From contig NZ_JADYWU010000001.1 in assembly GCF_015864665.1 (NCBI RefSeq), positions 806,001-870,000 on the forward strand: a stretch of 64,000 nucleotides of DNA, in the 5' to 3' direction. The translations under genes were made by a program, and so were the position numbers. Below are positions 8,775 through 17,660 of this stretch, one piece after another. Source of the DNA: Salinibacterium sp. SWN167. Lineage in GTDB: Bacteria; Actinomycetota; Actinomycetes; Actinomycetales; Microbacteriaceae. The stretch's first letter is position 1, and the number at the start of each line of letters is the position of its first letter. The notes beneath the pieces are model-generated. The model worked only from the letters and a program-made list of their open reading frames with translations, had not been told where the DNA came from and searched no databases.

Positions 8775-8891
8775 ATGAAGGTTAACCCCAGCGTTAAGCC
8801 CATCTGCGACAACTGCCGCGTAATTCGCCGCAACGGTCGCGTCATGGTTATCTGCAAGTCGAACCCGCGTCACAAGCAACGCCAGGGCTAA
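8775..8891 (+). CDS. rpmJ: Ribosomal protein L36 (bL36)
   Basis: A 38-residue zinc-ribbon protein of the large subunit: [19 protein letters not shown] at the start and [11 protein letters not shown] at the end. The zinc ligands are Cys11, Cys14, Cys27 and the histidine near residue 33, so this is the zinc-binding form. An AAGGAAA ribosome binding site precedes the ATG. It sits in its standard place between infA and rpsM. Confidence 0.97.
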   Translation: MKVNPSVKPICDNCRVIRRNGRVMVICKSNPRHKQRQG

Positions 8892-9087
8892 GGTTCCGCG
8901 AGCAGATCGCACAGTTGCACGGGGTGGGGCGAGCAATCGCCACACACCGCAGCGCACATAACTAAATACGAGAACTAGCAACACCAGATCTGAGACTTGT
9001 GAAAACAAGTAACAGGGACACCATCGGTTGGAGGCCGGTGCACAGGTGCTGTTACAGACCTCTACTCATCAAACAGGAGAAGCCACT
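8892..9087 (+). promoter_or_regulatory. Long structured leader upstream of rpsM
   Basis: 196 bases separate rpmJ from rpsM. The stretch contains a perfect 6-bp hairpin with a GAAA tetraloop (ACTTGT at 8995-9000, ACAAGT at 9005-9010) and further pairing potential around 9020-9050 (CCATCGG...CCGGTG). There is no T run, so it is not a simple terminator. Ribosomal operons often carry autoregulatory leaders; whether this is one, and for which protein, is not known. Confidence 0.4.
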
Positions 9088-9462
9088 ATGGCACGTCTAG
9101 CAGGCGTCGACATCCCACGCGACAAGCGTGTAGAGGTCGCACTGACTTACATTTACGGTGTTGGCCGCACGAGGGCACTCAAAACCCTCGCCGACACTCA
9201 GATCAGCGGAGAGATCCGTGTTCAGGATCTCACCGATGACCAGCTCATCGCGCTGCGCGACTACATCGAAGGAAACTTTCAGGTAGAAGGTGACCTCCGC
9301 CGTGAGGTTGCAGCAGACATCCGCCGCAAGGTTGAAATCGGAAGCTACCAGGGTATCCGTCACCGCAAGGGACTGCCCGTTCACGGTCAGCGCACGAAGA
9401 CCAACGCTCGTACCCGTAAGGGCCCGAAGCGCACCGTAGCCGGCAAGAAGAAGGCCCGATAG
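9088..9462 (+). CDS. rpsM: Ribosomal protein S13 (uS13)
   Basis: Head protein of the small subunit that contacts the P-site tRNA and the intersubunit bridge. The 124-residue product starts [19 protein letters not shown], contains the [10 protein letters not shown] helix-two-turn-helix region, and ends with the basic tail [13 protein letters not shown]. The ATG at 9088 has AGGAG upstream; the frame extends to 9028 but that leader is unlike S13. rpsK follows after about 50 bases. Confidence 0.98.
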   Translation: MARLAGVDIPRDKRVEVALTYIYGVGRTRALKTLADTQISGEIRVQDLTDDQLIALRDYIEGNFQVEGDLRREVAADIRRKVEIGSYQGIRHRKGLPVHGQRTKTNARTRKGPKRTVAGKKKAR

Positions 9463-9513
9463 ACCCTGGGTTCAACCCCAGTGTCGTCGCCATCAACGTT
9501 TTAGGAGAAAACA

Positions 9514-9912
9514 ATGGCAGCACCAAAATCGGCCGCTCGTAAGCCGCGTCGTAAAGAAAAGAAGAACATTGCTGTGGGCCAGGCTCACATCAAGTCAACG
9601 TTCAACAACACCATCGTGACCATCACTGACCCCACCGGCGCAGTTCTTGCCTGGTCGTCGTCAGGTGTCGTTGGCTTCAAGGGTTCGCGTAAGTCGACCC
9701 CTTATGCCGCACAGATGTCTGCTGAGTCGGCTGCACGCCAGGCTCAGGAGCACGGTGTCAAGAAGGTTGACGTTTTCGTCAAGGGACCGGGTTCGGGTCG
9801 CGAAACTGCGATTCGCTCGCTGCAGGCCGCTGGCCTCGAAGTGGGTTCGATCAACGACGTAACACCGCAGACGCACAATGGTTGCCGTCCGCCCAAGCGT
9901 CGTCGCGTTTAG
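9514..9912 (+). CDS. rpsK: Ribosomal protein S11 (uS11)
   Basis: Platform protein of the 30S subunit. The 132-residue product has the conserved [19 protein letters not shown] segment, the [11 protein letters not shown] stretch and the C-terminal [12 protein letters not shown] basic N-terminal tail (KPRRKEKKN) matches actinobacterial S11. TAGGAG precedes the ATG. rpsD, which follows rpsK in some bacteria, is not present here, as in several other actinobacteria. Confidence 0.98.
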   Translation: MAAPKSAARKPRRKEKKNIAVGQAHIKSTFNNTIVTITDPTGAVLAWSSSGVVGFKGSRKSTPYAAQMSAESAARQAQEHGVKKVDVFVKGPGSGRETAIRSLQAAGLEVGSINDVTPQTHNGCRPPKRRRV

Positions 9913-9957
9913 TTTCACGCCGTACTAGCGGGGCAACTCGTTAGTGCTGGCGTCGTG

Positions 9958-9980
9958 GCGAGGGCCCATGTGGCCCTCGC
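9958..9980 (+). other. Hairpin between rpsK and rpoA
   Basis: GCGAGGGCC and GGCCCTCGC form a perfect 9-bp stem with a 5-base loop in the 163-base gap between rpsK and rpoA. No T tract follows, so full termination is unlikely. A processing site, a partial attenuator or an RNA-stability element would fit. Confidence 0.5.
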
Positions 9981-10075
9981 TCACAGTTCCAGCGCACAAC
10001 TCAATACAACGTCGGGCCAGCCACCCGTCGCCCACAAGTGTCATATAGCGGACACTTCGCCGAAAGGAATTACCA

Positions 10076-11071
10076 GTGCTGATTGCACAGCGTCCCACCC
10101 TTGCTGAGGAGAACATTTCCGAATTCCGTTCACGGTTCGTTATCGAGCCGCTCGAACCTGGTTTCGGTTATACCCTCGGAAACTCACTCCGTCGCACCCT
10201 TCTTTCGTCGATCCCCGGAGCAGCTGTCACCAGCATCCGTATCGATGGAGTTCTTCACGAATTCAGCACCGTCGCCGGTGTCAAAGAAGACGTCACTGAG
10301 GTCATCCTCAACATCAAGAACCTCGTAGTCTCCAGTGAGCACGACGAGCCGATCACCGCTTACCTGCGCAAGCAGGGTGCTGGTGAAGTTACCGCAGCGG
10401 ACATCTCAGCACCTGCCGGTGTAGAGATTCACAACCCGGAACTCGTCATCGCAACGCTCAACGACAAGGCCAAGTTTGAACTTGAGCTGACGATCGAGCG
10501 TGGCCGTGGCTATGTCACCGCAACTCAGAACCGCAGCGAGTTCAGCGAAGCCGGCCAAATTCCGGTCGACTCGATCTACTCGCCCGTTCTCAAGGTCACC
10601 TACCGCGTCGAGGCAACTCGTGCCGGTGAGCGCACTGACTTTGACCGTCTGGTTGTAGATGTTGAAACCAAGTCGGCAATCACCCCTCGCGATGCAGTGG
10701 CTTCGGCCGGTCGCACGCTGACCGAACTGTTTGGACTCGCTCGCGAGCTCAACACGGCCGCAGAGGGTATTGAGATTGGTCCTGCACCGGTTGACGCCGT
10801 GCTTTCGACCGAACTCAGCATGCCGATCGAAGATCTTGATCTTTCGGTGCGTAGCTACAACTGCCTCAAGCGCGAAGGCATCAACACCGTAAGTGAACTG
10901 GTTGCTCTTTCGGAGACCCAGCTCATGAACATCCGTAACTTCGGTCAGAAGTCGGTTGATGAAGTGCGCGACAAGCTCGTCGAGATGGGACTGTCGTTGA
11001 AAGACAGCGTTCCCGGATTCGACGGAGCACACTTCTACGGCGGATACGCCGACGACGAGACCAACGCTTGA
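10076..11071 (+). CDS. rpoA: DNA-directed RNA polymerase subunit alpha
   Basis: The alpha subunit dimerises to nucleate RNA polymerase assembly and contacts promoter UP elements and activators through its C-terminal domain. The 331-residue protein has the N-terminal assembly domain ([23 protein letters not shown]) and the helix-hairpin-helix CTD ([14 protein letters not shown], then [18 protein letters not shown]). The GTG at 10076 gives the usual actinobacterial N-terminus (V)[16 protein letters not shown] lies just upstream. rplQ follows after 38 bases. Confidence 0.98.
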   Translation: MLIAQRPTLAEENISEFRSRFVIEPLEPGFGYTLGNSLRRTLLSSIPGAAVTSIRIDGVLHEFSTVAGVKEDVTEVILNIKNLVVSSEHDEPITAYLRKQGAGEVTAADISAPAGVEIHNPELVIATLNDKAKFELELTIERGRGYVTATQNRSEFSEAGQIPVDSIYSPVLKVTYRVEATRAGERTDFDRLVVDVETKSAITPRDAVASAGRTLTELFGLARELNTAAEGIEIGPAPVDAVLSTELSMPIEDLDLSVRSYNCLKREGINTVSELVALSETQLMNIRNFGQKSVDEVRDKLVEMGLSLKDSVPGFDGAHFYGGYADDETNA

Positions 11072-11109
11072 GCCACTGGCTCGAAACTTTGACACTGGAG
11101 AATTAGAAA

Positions 11110-11622
11110 ATGCCTACACCTACTAAGGGCCCGCGTCTCGGCGGTGGACCGGCGCACGAGCGCCACATGCTTGCCAACTTGGCCGCAGCCCTGTTCACGC
11201 ACAAGAGCATCAAGACAACGGAAATGCGCGCGAAGCGTCTGCGTCCCGTTGCTGAGCGCCTGATCACGTTCGCGAAGAAGGGTGACTTGCACAACCGTCG
11301 CCGCGCGCTCGGAATCATTGGCGACAAGACTGTCATCCACGAACTCTTCACGGTCATCGCACCGCAGGTTGAGAACCGCGATGGTGGTTACACTCGCATC
11401 ACGAAGCTTGGTTTCCGCAAGGGAGACAACGCTTCGATGGTTCAGATGGAACTCGTTCTTGAGCCCGTAACGCCCAAGAAGAAGGCCCCGAAGGCTGCCG
11501 CTAAGGCTGAGCCCAAGGCTGCTGCAGAAGAGCCCGCCGCCCAGGAGGCTCCCGTTGAAGAAGTAGCAACCGAAGACGTCGCCGTCGAGGACGCTGCTGC
11601 AGAGACTGCAGAAGAGAAGTAA
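11110..11622 (+). CDS. rplQ: Ribosomal protein L17 (bL17) with an acidic Ala-rich C-terminal tail
   Basis: L17 lies at the polypeptide exit of the 50S subunit. Residues 1-120 are the conserved domain ([19 protein letters not shown]...). The remaining roughly 50 residues form a low-complexity tail, first Lys/Ala-rich and then Ala/Glu-rich ([12 protein letters not shown]...), seen in other actinobacterial L17 proteins and predicted to be disordered. It ends the transcription unit: a strong terminator follows within 16 bases. Confidence 0.97.
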   Translation: MPTPTKGPRLGGGPAHERHMLANLAAALFTHKSIKTTEMRAKRLRPVAERLITFAKKGDLHNRRRALGIIGDKTVIHELFTVIAPQVENRDGGYTRITKLGFRKGDNASMVQMELVLEPVTPKKKAPKAAAKAEPKAAAEEPAAQEAPVEEVATEDVAVEDAAAETAEEK

Positions 11623-11637
11623 CTTTCTTCGTTCGAG

Positions 11638-11673
11638 AAAACCCCGGCTCCGCTTCGTGCGGGCCGGGGTTTT
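11638..11673 (+). terminator. Rho-independent terminator after rplQ
   Basis: AAAACCCCGGC and GCCGGGGTTTT pair across a short loop, with T residues on the 3' side. It separates the ribosomal operon from truA, which has its own leaderless-type promoter just downstream. Confidence 0.85.
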
Positions 11674-11695
11674 CTTCGTGAAATAGGGTTGGACT

Positions 11696-12616
11696 ATGAC
11701 TGAAACGGCACCCGCCATCCCGGCGCTTGAGTCGGATGCCGCGCCCTTTGCCCGCCTGCGGCTAGATATCGCCTACGACGGTACGAACTTCTTTGGGTGG
11801 GGCAAGCAGCCTGTGCTGCGCACCGTGCAGGGCACCATTGAAGACGCCCTGGCCGTCATCTTTCGGCGGTTTGGGGTTACACCGCAACTGGTCGTTGCCG
11901 GACGCACGGATGCCGGCGTTCACGCGACAGGCCAAGTGGCTCACCTTGACCTCACAGAGACTCAGCTGCGCAGCCTCGACCGCCCGCGTCGCGGCAACAT
12001 GGGCGGCCGGCGATATGACGGACCGGCCTCGCTGGCACGACGGATCAATGGCATCACGGGCCTTGAGTCCGACATTTTCGTGACCCAGTCAGTGATCGCA
12101 GCGGACGGGTTCGATGCCCGGTTCTCGCCCCTCTGGCGACGCTACGAGTACCGCATCGCCGACAACGAGTCACCGCGTGACCCGCGTCAACGCAATCACA
12201 CACTCTGGTACCCGGCCACTCTCGACGTGGACGCGATGAACGTGGCGGCGAAAGAGCTTCTCGGGCTCCATGATTGGGCTGCCTATTGCAAGCCCCGCGA
12301 AGGTGCCACGACGGTGCGCAGCCTTGAGCGATTCAGCTTTACCCGCACCGATGAGGGCATCATCCTCGCCGAAGTGCGCGCCGATGCGTTTTGCCACAGC
12401 ATGGTGCGGTCGCTCGTGGGAGCCGGAGTCTTTGTGGGACAGGGCAAGATCGATGCTTCGCGCCCCGCCGACATCCGTGATGAACGTTCGAAGGGCAGCG
12501 AATACAAGGTCATGCCGGCTAAAGGACTCACGCTTGTTGAGGTCGGGTATCCGCCAGATGAAGAACTGCACGCGCGCGCAGAACTCACGCGATCACGTCG
12601 CGAGTTGATCGACTAG
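11696..12616 (+). CDS. truA: tRNA pseudouridine synthase A
   Basis: Converts uridines 38-40 of the tRNA anticodon stem to pseudouridine. The 306-residue protein contains LRLDIAYDGTNFFGW, the catalytic motif GRTDAGVHA with Asp72, and SMVRSLVGAGVFVGQGKI near the C-terminus. It is about 30 residues longer than the E. coli enzyme, mainly through an Arg/Gly-rich insertion around residues 95-115. The ATG lies 6 bases after a TAGGGT -10 element (11684-11689), implying a leaderless transcript. In relatives rplM usually follows directly; here a 9.7-kb sugar cluster intervenes. Confidence 0.96.
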   Translation: MTETAPAIPALESDAAPFARLRLDIAYDGTNFFGWGKQPVLRTVQGTIEDALAVIFRRFGVTPQLVVAGRTDAGVHATGQVAHLDLTETQLRSLDRPRRGNMGGRRYDGPASLARRINGITGLESDIFVTQSVIAADGFDARFSPLWRRYEYRIADNESPRDPRQRNHTLWYPATLDVDAMNVAAKELLGLHDWAAYCKPREGATTVRSLERFSFTRTDEGIILAEVRADAFCHSMVRSLVGAGVFVGQGKIDASRPADIRDERSKGSEYKVMPAKGLTLVEVGYPPDEELHARAELTRSRRELID

Positions 12617-12661
12617 TCACCGCTGCGGCGCGCTGCGCTGCCGCCGTTGTTACCGACCGCG

Positions 12662-13714
12662 TCAGTGCTGCGCGGGTGCCCGAAGGTCGGTGGAACGTCG
12701 TACGACAAGCTCGGGCGGGAGCACTTCTTGACGGTGGGTGTGGGAATCTTCTCGCGCTGAGTGCTCAATGAGCAATCGTGCGGCGCGCGTGCCGAGCTCG
12801 TCAATGGGCTGGCGCACTGACGTGAGCGGCACAACCCAATCGCGAGCGAAGTCAATGTCGTCGTACCCGACGAGCGCAACGTCCTCTGGCACGCTGAGTC
12901 CCGCGTCGATAAGTCCGCGGTAGACGCCGAAGGCGAGCATGTCGTTTCCGCAAAATACGGCGTCGGGGGAGTCTCCCTCGAGAAGCAGTTCCGCGGCTCG
13001 TCGACCATCTTGGATGCCGATCCCTGACGTACTGACTTCGATCAAAGACACTTCTGGATCCATGCCGGCTGCAATGATCGCTTCGCGTGCGCCTTGGGCG
13101 CGATCGGCGAACTGACGGAGCCCGGTTGGTCCTCCGACGACAGCGATGCGGGTGTGGCCTAGCTGCAGCAGGTGTTCGATTGCGAGGCGCCCTCCTGCGA
13201 CGTTGTCGACGGAAATGGAGCAGTGTTCTGGACCGCCGTTGTAGTCGATCAACACAACGGGCAGATCGCCCGGGAGGTCTTTGTAGGGGTCGGAGTCTTC
13301 GTCGAGGCTCGCGGGTGCCAGTAGTACGCCGCGGACTCGCTGGGCGGCCAACATTGCGAGAAGTCCAGACTCGCGGGTCGTGTCGCCTTCGGAGTTACAG
13401 AGCATCACCACGTGGCCCGATTCGCGGACGGTGCGCTCGATGACGTGCGCGGCTTCCATATAGAAGGGGCTTTCGATATCCAGAACAACAAGCCCGATGA
13501 CGTTGCTCGAGGCTCCCGTGAGCACGCGGGCTTGCTGGTTGGGCACGAAGCCAAGTTCGGCAATCGCTTTCTCAACGGCGGCGCGGGTGCGCGGGTGAAC
13601 AGTGTCGGGGCGATTGATCGTATTCGACACGGTGCCTGTCGACACCTGGGCCAGTGCGGCGACATCGCGGATCCCGGCGGGCGACTTCGATGTCGCAGTG
13701 TCGGGGGTACTCAT
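12662..13714 (-). CDS. LacI-family transcriptional regulator of the sugar cluster
   Basis: A 350-residue repressor-type protein. The N-terminal LacI helix-turn-helix (about residues 14-65) reads GIRDVAALAQVSTGTVSNTIN with the hinge helix PNQQARVLTG, followed by a periplasmic-binding-protein-like sensor domain (DVALVGYDDIDFARDWVVPLTSVRQP near residue 280). It is divergent from the ABC importer operon. Two palindromes of the LacI-family CCGG-centred type lie in the shared 282-base intergenic region, which makes local autoregulated control the straightforward reading. The inducer is unknown. Confidence 0.92.
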   Translation of the reverse strand: MSTPDTATSKSPAGIRDVAALAQVSTGTVSNTINRPDTVHPRTRAAVEKAIAELGFVPNQQARVLTGASSNVIGLVVLDIESPFYMEAAHVIERTVRESGHVVMLCNSEGDTTRESGLLAMLAAQRVRGVLLAPASLDEDSDPYKDLPGDLPVVLIDYNGGPEHCSISVDNVAGGRLAIEHLLQLGHTRIAVVGGPTGLRQFADRAQGAREAIIAAGMDPEVSLIEVSTSGIGIQDGRRAAELLLEGDSPDAVFCGNDMLAFGVYRGLIDAGLSVPEDVALVGYDDIDFARDWVVPLTSVRQPIDELGTRAARLLIEHSAREDSHTHRQEVLPPELVVRRSTDLRAPAQH

Positions 13715-13874
13715 GGATAGCTCACTTCTTGTGCATGGTTCGGGTGCTGCAGGTTTCTCACTCTAAGGGCATTGCCGGGGTGCACCGGGTATGGGTGCAG
13801 TCGAGCTTCTCGTAATCGCATCGTTGTGATCATCTCCGCCTAGCGGTTGCATATCGGTATTTGTCCAGTGTACG

Positions 13875-13890
13875 TTTGAACCGCTTTAAA
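13875..13890. promoter_or_regulatory. LacI-type operator, imperfect copy
   Basis: TTTGAACCGCTTTAAA is a near-palindrome of the consensus TTTGAACCGGTTCAAA. It lies 17 bases (centre to centre) upstream of a perfect copy. A weak promoter (TTGCAT at 13847-13852, TACGTT at 13871-13876) would place both operators at or just after the -10, where bound repressor would block transcription of the importer genes. Confidence 0.6.
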
Positions 13891-13893
13891 AAA

Positions 13894-13905
13894 TGAACCG
13901 GTTCA
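13894..13905. promoter_or_regulatory. LacI-type operator, perfect palindrome
   Basis: TGAACCGGTTCA is a perfect 12-bp palindrome with the central CpG typical of LacI/GalR operators. It sits 91 bases before the binding-protein start and forms a tandem with the imperfect site at 13875-13890. Confidence 0.75.
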
Positions 13906-13996
13906 AAATTCTCGACCGGGCGCAATGACGCGAAAGTGCTGAGGCTCTAGGCGCTGCGTCCGCGCAACACTGCACTCACACCAAAAGGAGAAACAC

Positions 13997-15028
13997 ATGA
14001 AGCAACGTCGCTTTGCAGGCCTCGCGATCGGTCTCGTGGCCGTCGTAGGACTCGGCCTCGCTGGATGTTCCGCTGACGCCGACACATCTACCGCATCCGG
14101 GGAAGACGCCTACACAATCGTTATCGTCCCCAAGGACTCGACTAACCCGTGGTTCGTTCGCATGGAAGAGGGCGTCAACAAGTTCGCGGCTGATTCCGGC
14201 AACGATGTTTACCAAAAGGGCCCCGCTGAAACGGACGCCACACTGCAGGTTCAGGTCATCCAAGACCTCATCGCTCAGGGTGTAGACGCCATCGGCGTCG
14301 TACCGGTTGACCCCGGAGCACTTGAGACCGTCTTGAAGCAGGCCATGGACGCCGGCATCGTTGTTGTCACCCACGAAGGTGCCAGCCAGGAAAACACGAT
14401 GTACGACATCGAAGCCTTCAACAACACCCAGTACGGCGCATTCATCATGGACAACCTCGCCGAGGCTATGGGCGAAGAGGGCACCTACGCCACGATGGTT
14501 GGCCACGTAACCAACGCGTCGCACAACGAGTGGGCTGACGGTGCTGTTGCCCGTCAAATGGAGGCTTACCCGAACATGACGCTGCTTGCTGCCGAGCCGC
14601 GCGTTGAGTCGCAGGACGACGGAGAGGTTGCCTACCAAGCAGCCAAGGAACTCCTCAAGAAGTACCCCGAAGTAACCGGCATCGTCGGAACCTCGTCGTT
14701 TGACGCTCCTGGTGTCGCTCGTGCGATCGAAGAACTCGGCCTCACCGGCAAGGTCTTCGTGAGCGGAACTGGCATGCCGGCCGCTAACAAGTCGATCCTC
14801 GAAAAGGGCCTCGTCAAGACGCTGACCCTCTGGGACCCGGCAGACGCTGGTTACGCTCTGGCATCGCTCGCCGAGCAGATCCTCGACGGCGAAGACATCG
14901 CTGACGGCGTGAACCTCGGAGTCACCGGTTACGAAAACATGACCTTCGCTGAAGGTAGCGACAAGGTTCTCGAAGGTAACGGCTGGGTTGTTATCGACAA
15001 GGACAACGTAGACAGCTTCGGCTTCTAA
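13997..15028 (+). CDS. Sugar ABC transporter substrate-binding lipoprotein (ribose/rhamnose type)
   Basis: A 343-residue extracytoplasmic lipoprotein that would capture the sugar and deliver it to the permeases. The signal peptide ends in the lipobox LAGC, giving a lipid-anchored cysteine near residue 25. The mature part is a type I periplasmic-binding fold (IVIVPKDSTNPWFVRMEEGVNKFAA, then GVDAIGVVPVDPGALETVLKQA), of the group that includes RhaS, RbsB and AI-2-binding proteins. Ribosome binding site AAAAGGAGA. It is the first gene of the operon and is followed by a strong hairpin. The ligand cannot be assigned from sequence. Confidence 0.92.
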   Translation: MKQRRFAGLAIGLVAVVGLGLAGCSADADTSTASGEDAYTIVIVPKDSTNPWFVRMEEGVNKFAADSGNDVYQKGPAETDATLQVQVIQDLIAQGVDAIGVVPVDPGALETVLKQAMDAGIVVVTHEGASQENTMYDIEAFNNTQYGAFIMDNLAEAMGEEGTYATMVGHVTNASHNEWADGAVARQMEAYPNMTLLAAEPRVESQDDGEVAYQAAKELLKKYPEVTGIVGTSSFDAPGVARAIEELGLTGKVFVSGTGMPAANKSILEKGLVKTLTLWDPADAGYALASLAEQILDGEDIADGVNLGVTGYENMTFAEGSDKVLEGNGWVVIDKDNVDSFGF

Positions 15029-15042
15029 ACAGTTCCGTTTAC

Positions 15043-15082
15043 GCGACCAGGGCAGAGCGAACATTCGTTCTGCCCTGGTCGC
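15043..15082 (+). other. Strong intercistronic hairpin between binding-protein and ATPase genes
   Basis: GCGACCAGGGCAGA (15043-15056) pairs perfectly with TCTGCCCTGGTCGC (15069-15082), a 14-bp stem that can extend inward. No T run follows (ACCCCC instead). In ABC import operons such stems often protect the upstream binding-protein message from 3' decay or partly terminate, giving excess binding protein over membrane components. Confidence 0.75.
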
Positions 15083-15119
15083 ACCCCCAGATTTATTCAC
15101 GCGCGGAAAGGACCGGACG

Positions 15120-16634
15120 ATGGTAGATAACGTCATCGCGGTACGCGATATCGGTAAGGCTTTCGCTGGCGTTCAAGCGCTTGATGGCATCACCTTGGAG
15201 ATCGCTCCCGGAGAGATTCACTGTCTCGCTGGAGAGAATGGCAGTGGCAAGTCCACGCTGATCAAGGTCATGTCTGGTGTACACGCCCCCGATACCGGAA
15301 CCATCGAACTGAACGGCAAGACGTTTTCGAAGCTGTCGCCCATCGAGGCGATCTCGAACGGCGTTCAGGTCATTTATCAAGACTTCTCCGTTTTTCCGAA
15401 CCTCACGGTGATGGAGAACTTGGCGCTCAACGCCGAGCTCGCAGCCCACCGCACTTTCGTGAGTTGGAAGCGGATGCGGGCCGTCGCTGAAGAGGCGATC
15501 GCCAAAATTAACTTTACGATCGACCTCGACGAGAAGGTCGGCCAGCTTTCTGTGGCACAGAAGCAACTCGTCGCTATCTCCCGCGCGCTCATGAGCGACG
15601 CAAAACTCATCATTATGGATGAACCAACCACGGCTCTGACGAAGCGCGAGGTTGACGCGCTCTTTGCCATCATCCTCGATCTCAAGGCCCGTGGAATCGC
15701 GACGCTGTTCGTAAGCCACAAGCTGGACGAAGTGTTCGAGATCAGTGAACGCTTCACGATCATCCGCAACGGTAAGTCGGTTATCACGTGCTTGCCGGAG
15801 GAACTGGATCACGCGACGTTCTCGCACCACATGACCGGCCGCGAGTTCGACGACGACCACTTCGTTCCTGAACACGTCTCCGAAGAGCCCATCTTGGAAA
15901 CGCGGGGACTCGGCGTCGATGGAGCGTTTGCGGATGTTGACCTCACACTGCGTAAGGGCGAAATCCTGGGAATCACCGGGCTGCTTGGCTCCGGACGAAC
16001 GGAACTCGCGCTCTCGCTCTTCGGTTCGAAGCCTGCCGATTCGGGCAAGATCCTGATCAACGGTGAAGTTGTCGAGGTCGGCAGCGTGCGCGCCGCGATC
16101 GCTCACGGTATTGGCTACGTTCCCGAAGACCGCCTCACCGAAGGTCTCTTCCTCGAGCGTTCCATTAACTCAAACATCGTGATCTCCGAGATCGATTCGT
16201 TCGTCTCGAAGTTCGGGGCACTCGATCAGCGCAAGGCGGATGCCGAAGGTCAGCGCTGGGTCGACGAGCTCAAGATCGCAACGCCCAACCCTGCTAACCC
16301 GGTGAACACTCTTTCCGGAGGAAACCAGCAGCGCATCGTGCTCGCGAAGTGGCTCGCCACTCATCCAAAGATTTTGATTCTCAACGGCCCAACGGTCGGT
16401 GTCGATATCGGATCGAAGCACGACATCCATCGCATTTTGCGCACGCTTGCCAGCGAAGGCCTCGGCGTCATCATCATCTCCGATGACATCCCTGAGGTCA
16501 TCCAGAACTGCAACCGGGTCATGGCGATGAACGCAGGACGAATCGTGGCAGAAATTGACCCGCGCAGGACGACCGAATCCGAGCTCGCCGAGCTCATGTC
16601 GAAAGACCCGAGCACTATTGACGGGAAGGGCTGA
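15120..16634 (+). CDS. Sugar ABC transporter ATP-binding protein, duplicated (RbsA/RhaT type)
   Basis: A 504-residue ATPase with two nucleotide-binding domains, as in RbsA and MglA. The first has Walker A GENGSGKSTL (about residue 38) and Walker B LIIMDEPTTAL. The second (from about residue 255) has GLLGSGRTEL in place of a canonical Walker A, the signature LSGGNQQRIVLAKWL, and a degenerate Walker B region ILILNGPTVGVDIGSK, where an Asn-Gly replaces the usual Asp-Glu. Asymmetric sites are usual in this family, but the loss of the acidic pair at the second Walker B is noticeable. The stop is one base before the next ATG. Confidence 0.93.
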   Translation: MVDNVIAVRDIGKAFAGVQALDGITLEIAPGEIHCLAGENGSGKSTLIKVMSGVHAPDTGTIELNGKTFSKLSPIEAISNGVQVIYQDFSVFPNLTVMENLALNAELAAHRTFVSWKRMRAVAEEAIAKINFTIDLDEKVGQLSVAQKQLVAISRALMSDAKLIIMDEPTTALTKREVDALFAIILDLKARGIATLFVSHKLDEVFEISERFTIIRNGKSVITCLPEELDHATFSHHMTGREFDDDHFVPEHVSEEPILETRGLGVDGAFADVDLTLRKGEILGITGLLGSGRTELALSLFGSKPADSGKILINGEVVEVGSVRAAIAHGIGYVPEDRLTEGLFLERSINSNIVISEIDSFVSKFGALDQRKADAEGQRWVDELKIATPNPANPVNTLSGGNQQRIVLAKWLATHPKILILNGPTVGVDIGSKHDIHRILRTLASEGLGVIIISDDIPEVIQNCNRVMAMNAGRIVAEIDPRRTTESELAELMSKDPSTIDGKG

Positions 16635-16635
16635 G

Positions 16636-17652
16636 ATGGCCAAGTTAGTGCGAAAGCTCACTAAATCAAACGAGTTCTACCTTTTGCTCGTGATCATTGC
16701 CGTGAGCATTGTCATCCAGTTGCGCAGCGGGCAATTCTTCTCCGCGAACAACCTGGTCGACCTCGCCAATGCGATGGTCGTTCCCGGCATCTTTGCGGTT
16801 GGCGCCTTCATGGTGCTGGTCGCTGGCGGAATCGATGTCTCATTTCCGGCGCTGGCGTCGCTTTCCGTCTACGCCACCACCCGCGTGCTCGTGGATGCGG
16901 GCTACACCGGGGGAGTTTGGTTGCCGTTCCTGATGGTCATTGTGGTCGGGGCAATCCTCGGGGCGTTCAACGGACTGTTCACCTCGAGGTTTGTGGTGCC
17001 TGTGCTCATCATCACCCTCGGAACCGCCAGCGTCTTCTCCGGAGTCATGCAGGGCGTGTTCAAGTCGGTTCAGATTCCGAACCTGCCGCAGGGGATGAGC
17101 GACTTCGGCCGCTCGACACTGTTCGTGGCGACGAACCCTGAGTCAGGGCTCACCTCGAACATGCCGGTTGCATTCCTCATCTTGGTTGCTGTCGTTGCTG
17201 TTGCCTTCGTCGTGATGAGGTACACCACCTTCGGCCGCGGCCTCTACGCGATTGGCGGCGACGAAAGTGCTGCTGCTCGCGCAGGTTTCAAAGTGCGCAA
17301 GATCAAGTTCTGGCTCTTCGTCATTGTGGGAATCATTGCCAGCCTCGCTGGACTGGTGCGCACGAGCATGATGGACCAAATGCATCCGACGAACCTGCTC
17401 GGTATGGAGCTCATGGTTATCGCCGCGGTCGTGCTCGGTGGTGCCTCCATTACGGGAGGAACCGGAACCCTGACCGGAACGATGCTGGGCACGCTGTTGA
17501 TTGTGATCGTGCAAAACAGCATGATCTTGGTCGGCATCCCCACCTTCTGGCAGGGCTTCGCGCTCGGCACCCTGATCCTCGTCGGAACAGGTATTTCGGC
17601 CGTGCAACTCACCCGATCACGCAAACGCGCACCCGCGCTGGTTCAAGGATAG
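16636..17652 (+). CDS. Sugar ABC transporter permease, first subunit (RbsC type)
   Basis: A 338-residue membrane protein of the BPD_transp_2 family, with about eight to ten hydrophobic segments. Typical motifs are FMVLVAGGIDVSFPALASL near the first third and ARAGFKVRKIKFWLF in the coupling region facing the ATPase. The ATG at 16636, one base after the ATPase stop, is preferred; the longer frame from 16555 would lie inside the ATPase gene. It forms a heteromeric pore with the next gene. Confidence 0.92.
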   Translation: MAKLVRKLTKSNEFYLLLVIIAVSIVIQLRSGQFFSANNLVDLANAMVVPGIFAVGAFMVLVAGGIDVSFPALASLSVYATTRVLVDAGYTGGVWLPFLMVIVVGAILGAFNGLFTSRFVVPVLIITLGTASVFSGVMQGVFKSVQIPNLPQGMSDFGRSTLFVATNPESGLTSNMPVAFLILVAVVAVAFVVMRYTTFGRGLYAIGGDESAAARAGFKVRKIKFWLFVIVGIIASLAGLVRTSMMDQMHPTNLLGMELMVIAAVVLGGASITGGTGTLTGTMLGTLLIVIVQNSMILVGIPTFWQGFALGTLILVGTGISAVQLTRSRKRAPALVQG

Positions 17653-17660
17653 GGACGGCC

